From: Brevundimonas sp. M20 | Lineage (GTDB): Bacteria; Pseudomonadota; Alphaproteobacteria; Caulobacterales; Caulobacteraceae | Length of the DNA: 64,000 nt | Direction: 5' to 3' | Assembly: GCF_006547065.1 (NCBI RefSeq) | Contig: NZ_CP041243.1 | Location: forward strand, 3,115,001 to 3,179,000 | Part shown: piece by piece, positions 53,381 to 62,426 of the stretch | How the letters are laid out: every line of letters starts with the position of its first letter | Numbering within the stretch: the stretch's first letter is position 1 | Made by a program: the position numbers and the translations under genes | The notes under the pieces: generated by a model | Seen by the model: only the letters and a program-made list of their open reading frames with translations | Told to the model about the DNA's origin: nothing | The model's database searches: none

Positions 53381-54496
53381 ATGCGCGTCGGCGTCCCCAA
53401 GGAAATCAAGAAGAACGAGCACCGCATCGGCCTGACGCCGACCGCCGTGCGCGAATATGTGGCCCACGGCCACGCGGTCTCGATCGAAAAGGGCGCCGGT
53501 CTGGGCGCCGGCTTCACCGACGCCGACTACGTCAAGGCGGGCGCGAAGATCGTCGACACCGCCGCTGAAATCTTCGCCGCCAACGACATGATCGTTAAGG
53601 TGAAGGAGCCGCAGAAGGTCGAGTGGGAGATGCTCCGCGAAGACCAGATCCTGTTCACCTACCTGCACCTGGCGCCCGATCCCGAGCAGACCAAGGGCCT
53701 GATCGCGTCGAAATGCGCCGCCGTGGCTTATGAGACCGTGACCGACGCCCGTGGCGGCCTGCCGCTGCTGGCCCCGATGTCGGAAGTCGCCGGCCGGATC
53801 GCCGTCTTCTCCGCCGCCGAAACCCTGCTGAAGCACAACGGCGGCATGGGCCTGCTGTTCTGCGGCGTGCCGGGCGTGGCTCCCGCCCGCGTGCTGGTGC
53901 TGGGCGGCGGCGTCGTCGGCCTGAACGCAGCCCGCATGGCCATGGGCCTCGGCGCCGAAGTGGTGGTTATGGAACGCTCTATCCCGCGCATGGCCTACAT
54001 CGACGAAGTCACCAACGGCCGCGTCATCACCCGCTACTCCTCGATCGGCGCGATCGAGGAAGAACTGGTAAAGGCCGACGTCGTTATCGGCGCCGTGCTG
54101 GTGCCGGGCGCCGAGGCGCCGACACTGGTCAGCAAGGCTCAGCTGAAGTCGATGAAGCCGGGCTCGGTCCTGATCGACGTCGCCATCGACCAGGGCGGTT
54201 GCTTCGAAACCAGCCACGCCACGACCCACGAAGACCCGACCTATGTCATCGACGGCGTCGTCCACTACTGCGTCGCCAACATGCCCGGCGCCGCCCCGCG
54301 CACCTCGTCGGAAGCCCTGAACAACGCCACCCTGCCCTTTGGCCTGGCGCTGGCCAATAAGGGCCTGGACGCGCTGAAGGACAATGCGCACCTCGCGCGC
54401 GGCCTGAACGTGCTGAAGGGCGAGCTGACCTATCCCGCCGTCGCCGAGGCGCTGAACATGCCGTGGAGCGACCCCTACGGCGTCTGGGCGAAGTAA
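53381..54496 (+). CDS. ald: Alanine dehydrogenase
   Basis: Ald converts alanine to pyruvate and ammonia with NAD. The 371-residue protein starts MRVGVPKEIKKNEHRIGLTP. It has FTYLHLAPDPEQTKGLIASK, the NAD-binding stretch VLVLGGGVVGLNAARMAMGL and IDVAIDQGGCFETSHATTHE, all typical. AGGAAAT precedes the ATG. Divergent AsnC and the palindrome suggest control by alanine. Confidence 0.97.
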   Translation: MRVGVPKEIKKNEHRIGLTPTAVREYVAHGHAVSIEKGAGLGAGFTDADYVKAGAKIVDTAAEIFAANDMIVKVKEPQKVEWEMLREDQILFTYLHLAPDPEQTKGLIASKCAAVAYETVTDARGGLPLLAPMSEVAGRIAVFSAAETLLKHNGGMGLLFCGVPGVAPARVLVLGGGVVGLNAARMAMGLGAEVVVMERSIPRMAYIDEVTNGRVITRYSSIGAIEEELVKADVVIGAVLVPGAEAPTLVSKAQLKSMKPGSVLIDVAIDQGGCFETSHATTHEDPTYVIDGVVHYCVANMPGAAPRTSSEALNNATLPFGLALANKGLDALKDNAHLARGLNVLKGELTYPAVAEALNMPWSDPYGVWAK

Positions 54497-54510
54497 GGCT
54501 TCGACCTCGG

Positions 54511-54552
54511 TGGAAAAGACAGGGCGGGATCGGAAGCGGTCCCGCTCTTTTC
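54511..54552. terminator. Bidirectional terminator after ald
   Basis: GCGGGA (54524-54529) pairs with TCCCGC (54540-54545), with AAAAG on the left and CTCTTTTC on the right. It separates ald from the convergent coiled-coil gene. Confidence 0.6.
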
Positions 54553-54560
54553 ACATCCGG

Positions 54561-55364
54561 CTAAACGATCAGCGACACCAGCCCGCCGCCGAGATCGGTG
54601 CCCGCCTGCTGGATCGCGCGATCAAGATCGACGGCGGCGTCATCCAGTTCGCGCGCCTCATGAGGTGAGAGCGAGTCGTCTTCCCCTGCCCTGGCCTGTT
54701 CCGTCGCCCGGCGGATCATCCCTTTCAGCTCGGCGGCCATGCGGCGGACATCGGCCATGAACTCGCTGTCGGCGCGCTTTTCGCCATTCCGGCGAGACAT
54801 CTCGGCGGCCTGTGACTTCTGCTCGTCGATGGCGTGCTGATAGGGGTTGGCCGACTTCGCCTCCCCACCTGCCGTCGCCTCCCCCCCGGACCCGGCGTCG
54901 CCAGACACGCCAGCCTCAGCGGATTGAGCCTGAGCCTGCCCAGCCTGCGCCTGCGCCTGCGCTCCCGCGTCTGCCGAAGCCGCCGCCGCCGCATCGCCCG
55001 AAGCGATGGGCGCCGCGCCCGTCGCGCTCATGCCCGCCGTGTTTCCGCCTGCCGAAGCATAGGCCTTCACCGCCGCGCCGAGTTCACGCGCGAGCTGGGC
55101 CGCCAGACGGGCGATGCCTTCCGGATCCATGCCCGCCATGGAGCGGAGCATCTGCAACCGGGCCTTCAACCGCTCGATGGTCTGGCGAGCGGCGGCCTTG
55201 CGGGATTCCGAAGCCTCATCAGAGCGCGTTTTCAGCGCCTCCGACGCCACCTTCGCCTTGCGCAGCTTCCCGTCAGACGCCGCCTTCAGCCGATCCGCGC
55301 GCGTGTCAGCCGACACCTGCAGCGGCTTCATCAGATTCATCAGGGTGTCGGACGAAATCTTCAC
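54561..55364 (-). CDS. Coiled-coil and Ala/Gln-rich protein of unknown function
   Basis: The 267-residue protein has three parts: a basic helical N-terminus (about 1-100) that looks like a coiled coil (KLRKAKVASEALKTRSDEAS, ARQTIERLKARLQMLRSMAG), a low-complexity Ala/Gly/Gln/Ser linker (about 105-170), and an acidic helical C-terminus (FMADVRRMAAELKGMIRRAT, SPHEARELDDAAVDLDRAIQ). There is no signal peptide or membrane helix. The start appears to be GTG 55364 without a clear ribosome site. I do not recognise it. Confidence 0.7.
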   Translation of the reverse strand: MKISSDTLMNLMKPLQVSADTRADRLKAASDGKLRKAKVASEALKTRSDEASESRKAAARQTIERLKARLQMLRSMAGMDPEGIARLAAQLARELGAAVKAYASAGGNTAGMSATGAAPIASGDAAAAASADAGAQAQAQAGQAQAQSAEAGVSGDAGSGGEATAGGEAKSANPYQHAIDEQKSQAAEMSRRNGEKRADSEFMADVRRMAAELKGMIRRATEQARAGEDDSLSPHEARELDDAAVDLDRAIQQAGTDLGGGLVSLIV

Positions 55365-55379
55365 GACCCGGGAGGGTGA

Positions 55380-56585
<1,206 letters not shown>

Positions 56586-56646
56586 TCTTTCTGCCTTGAT
56601 CCTGCCCTGAAACTTGGCTGTTCTGCGTTCGACGGGAGGGCTGCCG

Positions 56647-57648
56647 ATGCTTCAACGCACCATGGTGACAGCTGCCGTGGCAGCAGTGTCGATCCTGATG
56701 GCGGGATTCCAGACCGCGCCGGCGCCGCCGCAGTTGAGTCCGGCGCTCGCGGTGCTGGCCGAGGACGCGAGTGCGGCGCAGGGCTTCGACTACATGGCCC
56801 TGAAAGCCGAAGGCGTGGACCTAAAGGCGATGTCCGACGCGGTCTATCGGCGCGCGGTGGTGGCGGGTTCCGACCCCCGCTGTCTGACCGAGGCGGAAGC
56901 CGAACTTCAGGAAAATCTGGCTGCGGCGGCGGAGGCGACGGATCGCGCGGCCTTTGATGACGACCGGGCGGCCGCGGCGGAGGCCTGGGCGAAATGGAAC
57001 CTGTTCTCCGAGGGCCTGGAGCATGGCCAGATCGCCACCGAGCCGCCGTTCAAATGGGTCTCGGACCGCTATGCAGAGATCTCCGAAGAGACCAATCCTC
57101 GCTCCGTTGAGTTGCTGCGCCGGACGGCGAAAGATCAGATGTACCGCCATAGCTGGACCGGTGGCGAGCAGGTGTGGGGACCGTTGAACCCCGGTGCACG
57201 GAGCCGGGTCCTCGCGAGGTTGATGCGAGCGACCTGTGTGGTGGATCGGGACAATACCGAATGGTTGAAGGCCGACGTCGCGGCCAACGGCTGGTTCACG
57301 ATTTCAGCGAGCGGCGCGCGGGCGTCGAGCTCCGCATGGTTGATGGCCCAGCACGCCGACCGTGACCGGGATTTCCAGCGGCATGTGCTCAGCTTGATGG
57401 AGCCTCTGGTCTCGACCGGGGAGGTCTCGAAGGCCAACTACGCCTATCTGTGGGACCGGATCGCCGTGTCCGAGCGACGACCCCAGCGCTACGGCACACA
57501 GGGACGCTGCGTGGCGCGGAACCGGTGGGAGCCGAACGACCTTGAAGACCCGGCGGGCGTCGAGGCCCTGCGCGAGGTCGCCGAGATCGGGTCGCTGGCG
57601 GAGTATCAGGCCCATATGCACCAGTACTGTGCGGATTTCGCAGGGTGA
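56647..57648 (+). CDS. DUF6624-type exported protein
   Basis: The 333-residue protein (ATG 56647 with GGGAGGG 7 nt upstream) starts with a signal peptide (MVTAAVAAVSILMAGFQ). The C-terminal half has ANGWFTISASGARASSSAWL, MAQHADRDRDFQRHVLSLME and LWDRIAVSERRPQRYGTQGR, which match DUF6624. The function of this domain is unknown. It follows obgE by 61 bp on the same strand. Confidence 0.8.
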   Translation: MLQRTMVTAAVAAVSILMAGFQTAPAPPQLSPALAVLAEDASAAQGFDYMALKAEGVDLKAMSDAVYRRAVVAGSDPRCLTEAEAELQENLAAAAEATDRAAFDDDRAAAAEAWAKWNLFSEGLEHGQIATEPPFKWVSDRYAEISEETNPRSVELLRRTAKDQMYRHSWTGGEQVWGPLNPGARSRVLARLMRATCVVDRDNTEWLKADVAANGWFTISASGARASSSAWLMAQHADRDRDFQRHVLSLMEPLVSTGEVSKANYAYLWDRIAVSERRPQRYGTQGRCVARNRWEPNDLEDPAGVEALREVAEIGSLAEYQAHMHQYCADFAG

Positions 57649-57649
57649 A

Positions 57650-57673
57650 GGAACAGACTCCGGCGCCGTCGTT
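57650..57673 (+). promoter_or_regulatory. Possible EcfG-type promoter (15-nt spacer)
   Basis: GGAAC (57650-57654), 15 nt, CGTT (57670-57673), 24 bp before the small gene at 57698. The spacer is one short of the usual 16-17, so it is weaker evidence than the other sites. Confidence 0.4.
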
Positions 57674-57697
57674 TCCCTTCCCGAAAGGGAGACCGAC

Positions 57698-57880
57698 ATG
57701 GCTGATCCGAAACAGAGCGAGGGCCGCAGGGCCAACGGCGCCATGCCGGGCGGCAAGCCTGACCAGACGACCTCTGACGCCGAGGTGAAGCGCACCGGCG
57801 AGGCGTCACGTCGCAAGGCTGGTCCTGACGGACCGGACGCCACCGAGATCGGCGACACCTTCAAACGGTCTCCACACTGA
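57698..57880 (+). CDS. Small hydrophilic protein of unknown function
   Basis: The 60-residue product (MADPKQSEGRRANGAMPGGK, then PDQTTSDAEVKRTGEASRRK) is highly charged, has no hydrophobic segment and is probably disordered. A ribosome site AAGGGAG lies 6 nt before the ATG. Small hydrophilic proteins of this type are often stress induced, and a near-match EcfG promoter lies just upstream, but both points are inference. Confidence 0.65.
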   Translation: MADPKQSEGRRANGAMPGGKPDQTTSDAEVKRTGEASRRKAGPDGPDATEIGDTFKRSPH

Positions 57881-57945
57881 TGAAGCGCGACAGAGCCTTT
57901 TCGACGTGTTAGGGCGCGGGTGAGCATAAGTCGCGCGAGCCCGCC

Positions 57946-58620
57946 TTGTCCTTCTTCCACGCCGGTCCCGCGCCGCAAAAACCCGGTCCCCGCCCGGGCG
58001 CGCTCCGCGACGGTCTGGACCTGACCCCCGGGATGGCCGTCGGCCTGTTCGGCGGCTCCTTCAATCCTGCCCACGACGGACACGCCCACGTCGCCGAGAC
58101 CGCCCTGCGCCGTCTGGGACTGGACCGGGTGGTCTGGCTGGTCTCGCCGCAAAACCCTTTAAAAGACGCGCGCGACAGCGCGCCTCTGGCCGACCGGATG
58201 ACCTCCGCCGCCGAGGCCGCGAAACTGGCGGCCAGCGGACCGTCGATGATCATTTCGGATGTCGAGACCCGCATGGGCACCCAGTGGACCGTCGATACCC
58301 TGCGCGCGCTGGTCGCGCGGCATCCGGGCGTGCGGTTCGTGTGGTTGATGGGATCGGACAATCTGGCGAGCTTCCACAAATGGCGCGGCTGGACCGACAT
58401 CATGCGCCTGATGCCCATGGCGGTGATCTCCCGGCCGGGTTCCCTGCTGGACAGCCGGACCGCCCCCGCCGCATCTCGTTTCGCGGGCGCGCGGGTCGCT
58501 GCGGAGAAGGCCCGCCTCCTGCCTGATCTGGAGGCTCCGGCCTGGACCTATCTGACGGCGCCGCTCAATCCGCGGTCGTCCACGGCCCTGCGCGCGGCGG
58601 CGAAAGGCCGGGGCGGGTGA
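57946..58620 (+). CDS. nadD: Nicotinate-nucleotide adenylyltransferase
   Basis: NadD makes deamido-NAD from NaMN and ATP. The 224-residue protein has VGLFGGSFNPAHDGHAHVAE with the HxGH motif region, VVWLVSPQNPLKDARDSAPL and the C-terminal NPRSSTALRAAA in place of ISSTxIR. The start is TTG 57946; the first ATG (58033) would leave only MAVGLFGGS and is also possible. The gene opens the conserved nadD-rsfS-rlmH-envC-ctpA cluster. Confidence 0.94.
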   Translation: MSFFHAGPAPQKPGPRPGALRDGLDLTPGMAVGLFGGSFNPAHDGHAHVAETALRRLGLDRVVWLVSPQNPLKDARDSAPLADRMTSAAEAAKLAASGPSMIISDVETRMGTQWTVDTLRALVARHPGVRFVWLMGSDNLASFHKWRGWTDIMRLMPMAVISRPGSLLDSRTAPAASRFAGARVAAEKARLLPDLEAPAWTYLTAPLNPRSSTALRAAAKGRGG

Positions 58621-58677
58621 CGCCCGGCGGGGTTTGTGCTAGACTGCCGCTTTAGTAACTACCCCCGGAGCCCTCCG

Positions 58678-59142
58678 CTGACCCCCTCTACCGCGTATGA
58701 CGCGCACGACGACGCCGTTTCCAACACGGCGCATGAGATGGACGAGATCGAACCCGTCCACTCCGAAGATGGTCACGAGGCGCCCCTTCCCGTCGGCCTG
58801 ACCGAGCTCGAGAACGCCATTGTGGCCAAGCTTGACGAGGACAAGGCGCAGGACATCGTGCTGATCGACCTGCGCGGCAAAAGCCCCATGTCGGACGCGA
58901 TGATCGTGGCCTCGGGCCGTTCGCACCGCCACGTCGGTGCGCTGGCGGACCATCTGCAGCGCCTGATGAAGGAAATGGGTCTGGGCCGGGTCAAGGTCTC
59001 GGGCCTGCCGCACTGCGACTGGGTTCTGCTGGATGCAGGCGACGTGATCGTCCACCTGTTCCGCCCCGAAGTGCGTACCTTCTACAACATCGAGAAGATC
59101 TGGTCGGTCGACAGCGGCCACCGCACCGACAGCCGCGTCTGA
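58678..59142 (+). CDS. rsfS: Ribosomal silencing factor RsfS
   Basis: RsfS binds ribosomal protein uL14 and blocks subunit joining in starvation. The domain starts near LTELENAIVAKLDEDKAQDI and contains VLIDLRGKSPMSDAMIVASG, RSHRHVGALADHLQRLMKEM and DAGDVIVHLFRPEVRTFYNI. The start is unclear: CTG 58678 has GGAG 7 nt upstream, GTG 58636 is the longest frame, and ATG 58738 is the first ATG. I list 58678. It follows nadD and precedes rlmH by 15 bp. Confidence 0.93.
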   Translation: MTPSTAYDAHDDAVSNTAHEMDEIEPVHSEDGHEAPLPVGLTELENAIVAKLDEDKAQDIVLIDLRGKSPMSDAMIVASGRSHRHVGALADHLQRLMKEMGLGRVKVSGLPHCDWVLLDAGDVIVHLFRPEVRTFYNIEKIWSVDSGHRTDSRV

Positions 59143-59157
59143 TCGGTCGAATACTTC

Positions 59158-59622
59158 ATGAAGCTGGGCGTCATCGCGATCGGCAAGCCGGGGCGCGGCC
59201 CTGAAGCCATGCTGGCGGATGACTACGCCCAGCGCGCGACCCTGGCGGGGCGGGCGCTGGGGCTTGGCCCGCTGGAGCTGATCGACCTTGAGCCCCGCAA
59301 GCCCGGCAAGGCGCCGGAGGCTGAACTGATCCTCAAGGCCGCCGAGGGCGCATGCCTGATCGCCTGTGACGAGCGGGGCAAGACCTACTCCAGCCGCGCC
59401 TTCGCCGATCATATCGCCATGCTGCGAGACCGTGGCGAACGACGGCTGGTCTTCGCCATCGGCGGGGCGGACGGGCTGGACGCCAGCGTGCGCGCGGCCG
59501 CGAGTTCGACCCTTGCGTTCGGCCCCCAGACCTGGCCGCACGCATTAGCGCGGGCCATGCTGGCGGAACAGCTGTATCGGGCCGTGACCATTCTGGCCGG
59601 CTCGCCCTATCATCGGGACTAG
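59158..59622 (+). CDS. rlmH: 23S rRNA (pseudouridine1915-N3)-methyltransferase
   Basis: RlmH methylates pseudouridine 1915 of 23S rRNA on the assembled 70S ribosome. The 154-residue SPOUT protein has LIACDERGKTYSSRAFADHI, VFAIGGADGLDASVRAAASS and the C-terminal AEQLYRAVTILAGSPYHRD, close to the family ending HPYHR. Length is normal. It is part of the nadD-rsfS-rlmH cluster; a strong hairpin begins right after the stop. Confidence 0.96.
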   Translation: MKLGVIAIGKPGRGPEAMLADDYAQRATLAGRALGLGPLELIDLEPRKPGKAPEAELILKAAEGACLIACDERGKTYSSRAFADHIAMLRDRGERRLVFAIGGADGLDASVRAAASSTLAFGPQTWPHALARAMLAEQLYRAVTILAGSPYHRD

Positions 59623-59716
59623 GCGAAATCGGCCCGGATGCTTCGCATCCGGGCTCAGATTTCGCTCAAGTTTAATCCGGACCATTTTTTGGATTCGGAT
59701 TGGGATTCAATCCGAA
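59623..59716. repeat. Two strong hairpins between rlmH and the envC-like gene
   Basis: The first is two-tiered: GCGAAATC (59623-59630) with GATTTCGC (59658-59665), and inside it GCCCGGATGC with GCATCCGGGC (59632-59641, 59645-59654). The second is TTCGGATTG (59694-59702) with CAATCCGAA (59708-59716). Two GATTC sites, the CcrM methylation sequence, lie at 59692 and 59704. They could be a terminator-like or regulatory leader. Confidence 0.55.
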
Positions 59717-59730
59717 GCAAAAATGATCTG

Positions 59731-60804
59731 ATGCGTCCCGTCCTTCCTATCCTGCTGGCGAGCCTGATCGCCCTGCCCGTCGCCGCCGCGGCCCCGCAGG
59801 AGCAGGGCGAGGTCGCGCGCCTGCAGACTGAGTATCGGGATGAATTGGCGCGGGCGCGCCGCCTGCGGGCCGAGGCCGAGGAAGCGGCGGCCGAGATCGC
59901 CGGGCTGGAGCGCGAACTGTCACGCCTGACCGCCGCCGTGAACGCCGACGATCAATTGATCAGCGCCCAGCGGACGCGGTTGCGTGAACTGGGTCAGCGG
60001 GAGGCCGCTCTGGTGGCGAAGCTGTCGGCGGCGCGCGGACGACAGGCCCGGCTGCTGTCGGCGCTTCAGATGATGAGCCGCAAGCCGCCGCCCCCTCTGC
60101 TGGTCCCGGCGGACGAAGCCGTCGACGCCGTTCGCGCCTCCATCCTGATGCGCGCCATCGCGCCGGAACTGCGGGCGCGGACACAGGCTCTGATGGACGA
60201 ACAGTCGGAACTGACCCGGGTCCGACGGCTGGCCGCGCTGAACAGCGAGCAACTGTTCACGACCGAGAGCCAGCGCGGCGACCGCCGGGCCGAGATTGAG
60301 ACGCTGAGCGCACGCAAGGCCGCGCTGCGGGCTGTACTGCGTGCGGAAGCGACCCAGGCCGAACGCTCAGGTCGGGCGCTGGAAGCCCGACTGAACACCC
60401 TCGGAGCCACCGTTCCGACCATCGACGCGGACGCGCCCGCGACGGTGGCGCGCTTGCCCGCGGGTCGAAACCGTCTGACCGCGCCCGTCGACGGCGCGCC
60501 CTCGATCAGGTTCGGCCCGGGCGCGGCAGGATGGCGCTGGCGAGCGGACAGACAGGAGGCGCGCGCTCCGGCTGCGGGTCGGGTGGTCTTCGCGGGACCG
60601 CTGTCAGGATGGGGCGAGGTGGTTATCGTCGATCTGGGCCCCGGCTGGCGCGCGGTGATCGCAGGCATGGAGGAGCTTTCGGTCACGACCGGCGCCCGCG
60701 TCGCGGACGGGCAGGCCCTGGGCCGAACCGGCGCCGACGGCGAGGTCTGGTTCCAGTTGCGTCGCGACGAACGCGCCATCGACCCGGCGCCCTGGCTGGA
60801 TTGA
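59731..60804 (+). CDS. EnvC-like murein hydrolase activator (degenerate LytM/M23)
   Basis: The 357-residue protein has a signal peptide (PILLASLIALPVAAAA), a long coiled coil (about 25-230, EVARLQTEYRDELARARRLR, LRAEAEEAAAEIAGLEREL) and a C-terminal LytM-like domain (APAAGRVVFAGPLSGWGEVV). The metal ligands of active M23 peptidases are missing (VDLGPGWRAVIAG where GHGxxYxTxYAH would be), as in EnvC, which activates amidases at division. I chose ATG 59731 because it places the signal peptide; the upstream frame runs through the hairpins. Confidence 0.88.
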   Translation: MRPVLPILLASLIALPVAAAAPQEQGEVARLQTEYRDELARARRLRAEAEEAAAEIAGLERELSRLTAAVNADDQLISAQRTRLRELGQREAALVAKLSAARGRQARLLSALQMMSRKPPPPLLVPADEAVDAVRASILMRAIAPELRARTQALMDEQSELTRVRRLAALNSEQLFTTESQRGDRRAEIETLSARKAALRAVLRAEATQAERSGRALEARLNTLGATVPTIDADAPATVARLPAGRNRLTAPVDGAPSIRFGPGAAGWRWRADRQEARAPAAGRVVFAGPLSGWGEVVIVDLGPGWRAVIAGMEELSVTTGARVADGQALGRTGADGEVWFQLRRDERAIDPAPWLD

Positions 60805-60950
60805 GCGCGCCTTCTCCGCGAATCCGCTTTCCAACCGACGATGACGCTGATTTTATCCACCGTGCCCGGACAGGCCACGATTTGGTCGCGCGCCGGTATG
60901 TTACTGCCGCCCACAAGGTCGCCTCCCCGGCCCGCTGAAGAAGAAGACGA

Positions 60951-62321
60951 ATGCGTAAGCTGCTGATGATCGGCGCCGCCGCCGCCACCGTGATCGGCCT
61001 GGGGGCCGCCACCGCCGCAGGGCAGACGCCGCGCAACGAGGCCTTCCGCATGATCGGCCTCTTCGGCGACGTGCTGGGCATCGTTGAGCAGGCCTATGTG
61101 GTGCCGGTCGATGACAAGAAGCTGATCGAAGCCGCCCTTCAGGGGATGATGGGCGCGCTGGACCCGCATTCCAACTACCTGCCGCCGGACGGCTATGGCG
61201 AACTGCGGGAGCGTACCGAGGGCCAGTACTCCGGCGTCGGCCTGACCATTTCGTCGGAAGGCGGGCTGGTGAAGATCATTTCGCCGATGGACGGCGGCCC
61301 GGCGGCGCGCGCGGGCGTTAACGCCGGCGACGTCATCTCGGCCATCGACGGCCAGAGCGCTTCGGGCCTGACGGTGAGCCAGGTGTCCGACAAGCTGCGC
61401 GGCGCGGTCGGCACTTCGGTCAAGGTCACCTTCCTGCGCGACGGCGAGGAGCCCCGCGAGGTCACCCTGACCCGGGAGATCATCCGCATCGATTCCGTCA
61501 CCGGACGGGTCGAGGGCGAGTTCGGCTATCTGCGTATCTCGACGTTCAACGAGAACACCGGCCGCGAACTGACCGACACCATCAACCGCCTGAAGCGCGA
61601 GAACCCGGCCATCAAGGGCTATGTTCTGGACCTGCGGAATAACGGCGGCGGCCTGCTGGACGCGGCCATCGCGGTGTCCGACGCCTTCCTGGAGCGCGGT
61701 GAGATCGTCAGCCAACGTGGTCGCAAGCCGGATCAGATCCAGCGCTACGCCGCGCGCCCGGGCGACCTGACGGGCGGCCTGCCGCTGGTGGTGCTGATCA
61801 ACTATGGGTCGGCTTCGGCGTCGGAGATCGTGGCGGGGGCCCTGAAGGACCACCAGCGCGCTACCGTTGTCGGCCTGACCAGCTTCGGCAAGGGTTCGGT
61901 GCAGACGGTCATCCCGCTGCGCAACGGCGCGGACGGCGCCCTGTCGATCACCACGGCGCGCTACTTCACGCCGTCGGGCGCCTCCATCCAGAAGATAGGC
62001 ATCGAGCCCGATCTGGAAGTCGCCCGCTCGGAAGCCGAGGCCCGGATCGTGTCGCGGTCCAGTTTCATCTACTCCGAAGCCGCCTACGCCACGGCGCTGG
62101 ACGCCTCCATCGGCGCCGAGCGCAAGGGCGCCCACGTGCCGCACGAGGCGCCGGGCGAGTCCTACGACAAGGACAAGGACTACCAGCTGGAGCGCGCCTT
62201 CGACGTGCTGCGCGCCGGTGGCGTCCTGACCCGACTGGCGGCGGCTCCGGAAGGGATCGTCATCTCGGCCCCCGGCACGGTTCTGGCCGATAACGGATCG
62301 AGGGAAACCCCGGCGCAATAA
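60951..62321 (+). CDS. ctpA: Carboxy-terminal processing protease (S41)
   Basis: The 456-residue protein has a signal peptide (IGAAAATVIGLGAATAAGQ), a PDZ domain (YSGVGLTISSEGGLVKIISP, AGVNAGDVISAIDGQSASGL) and the S41 core with catalytic Ser in INYGSASASEIVAGALKDHQ and Lys in TSFGKGSVQTVIPLRNGADG. CtpA cleaves C-terminal tails of periplasmic proteins. It follows the envC-like gene, as in most alphaproteobacteria. Confidence 0.96.
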   Translation: MRKLLMIGAAAATVIGLGAATAAGQTPRNEAFRMIGLFGDVLGIVEQAYVVPVDDKKLIEAALQGMMGALDPHSNYLPPDGYGELRERTEGQYSGVGLTISSEGGLVKIISPMDGGPAARAGVNAGDVISAIDGQSASGLTVSQVSDKLRGAVGTSVKVTFLRDGEEPREVTLTREIIRIDSVTGRVEGEFGYLRISTFNENTGRELTDTINRLKRENPAIKGYVLDLRNNGGGLLDAAIAVSDAFLERGEIVSQRGRKPDQIQRYAARPGDLTGGLPLVVLINYGSASASEIVAGALKDHQRATVVGLTSFGKGSVQTVIPLRNGADGALSITTARYFTPSGASIQKIGIEPDLEVARSEAEARIVSRSSFIYSEAAYATALDASIGAERKGAHVPHEAPGESYDKDKDYQLERAFDVLRAGGVLTRLAAAPEGIVISAPGTVLADNGSRETPAQ

Positions 62322-62426
62322 GCGTTTGCATGGCTAACGCGCCGTTAGGATTTCTTAACCGGCGCCCGGCAATGTGAGCCTCGAAGGGGTCCGCGTGGGC
62401 CCCACCCTCGAGCGCGCTCATTGTCC

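Noticed and set aside
60066..62318. 750-codon minus-strand frame
   Set aside because: Antisense of the envC-like and ctpA genes; no domain or start signal.
62350..62366. CtrA-like TTAG-N6-TTAA before the YibQ-like gene
   Set aside because: The spacing is 6 instead of 7 and one half-site has a mismatch.
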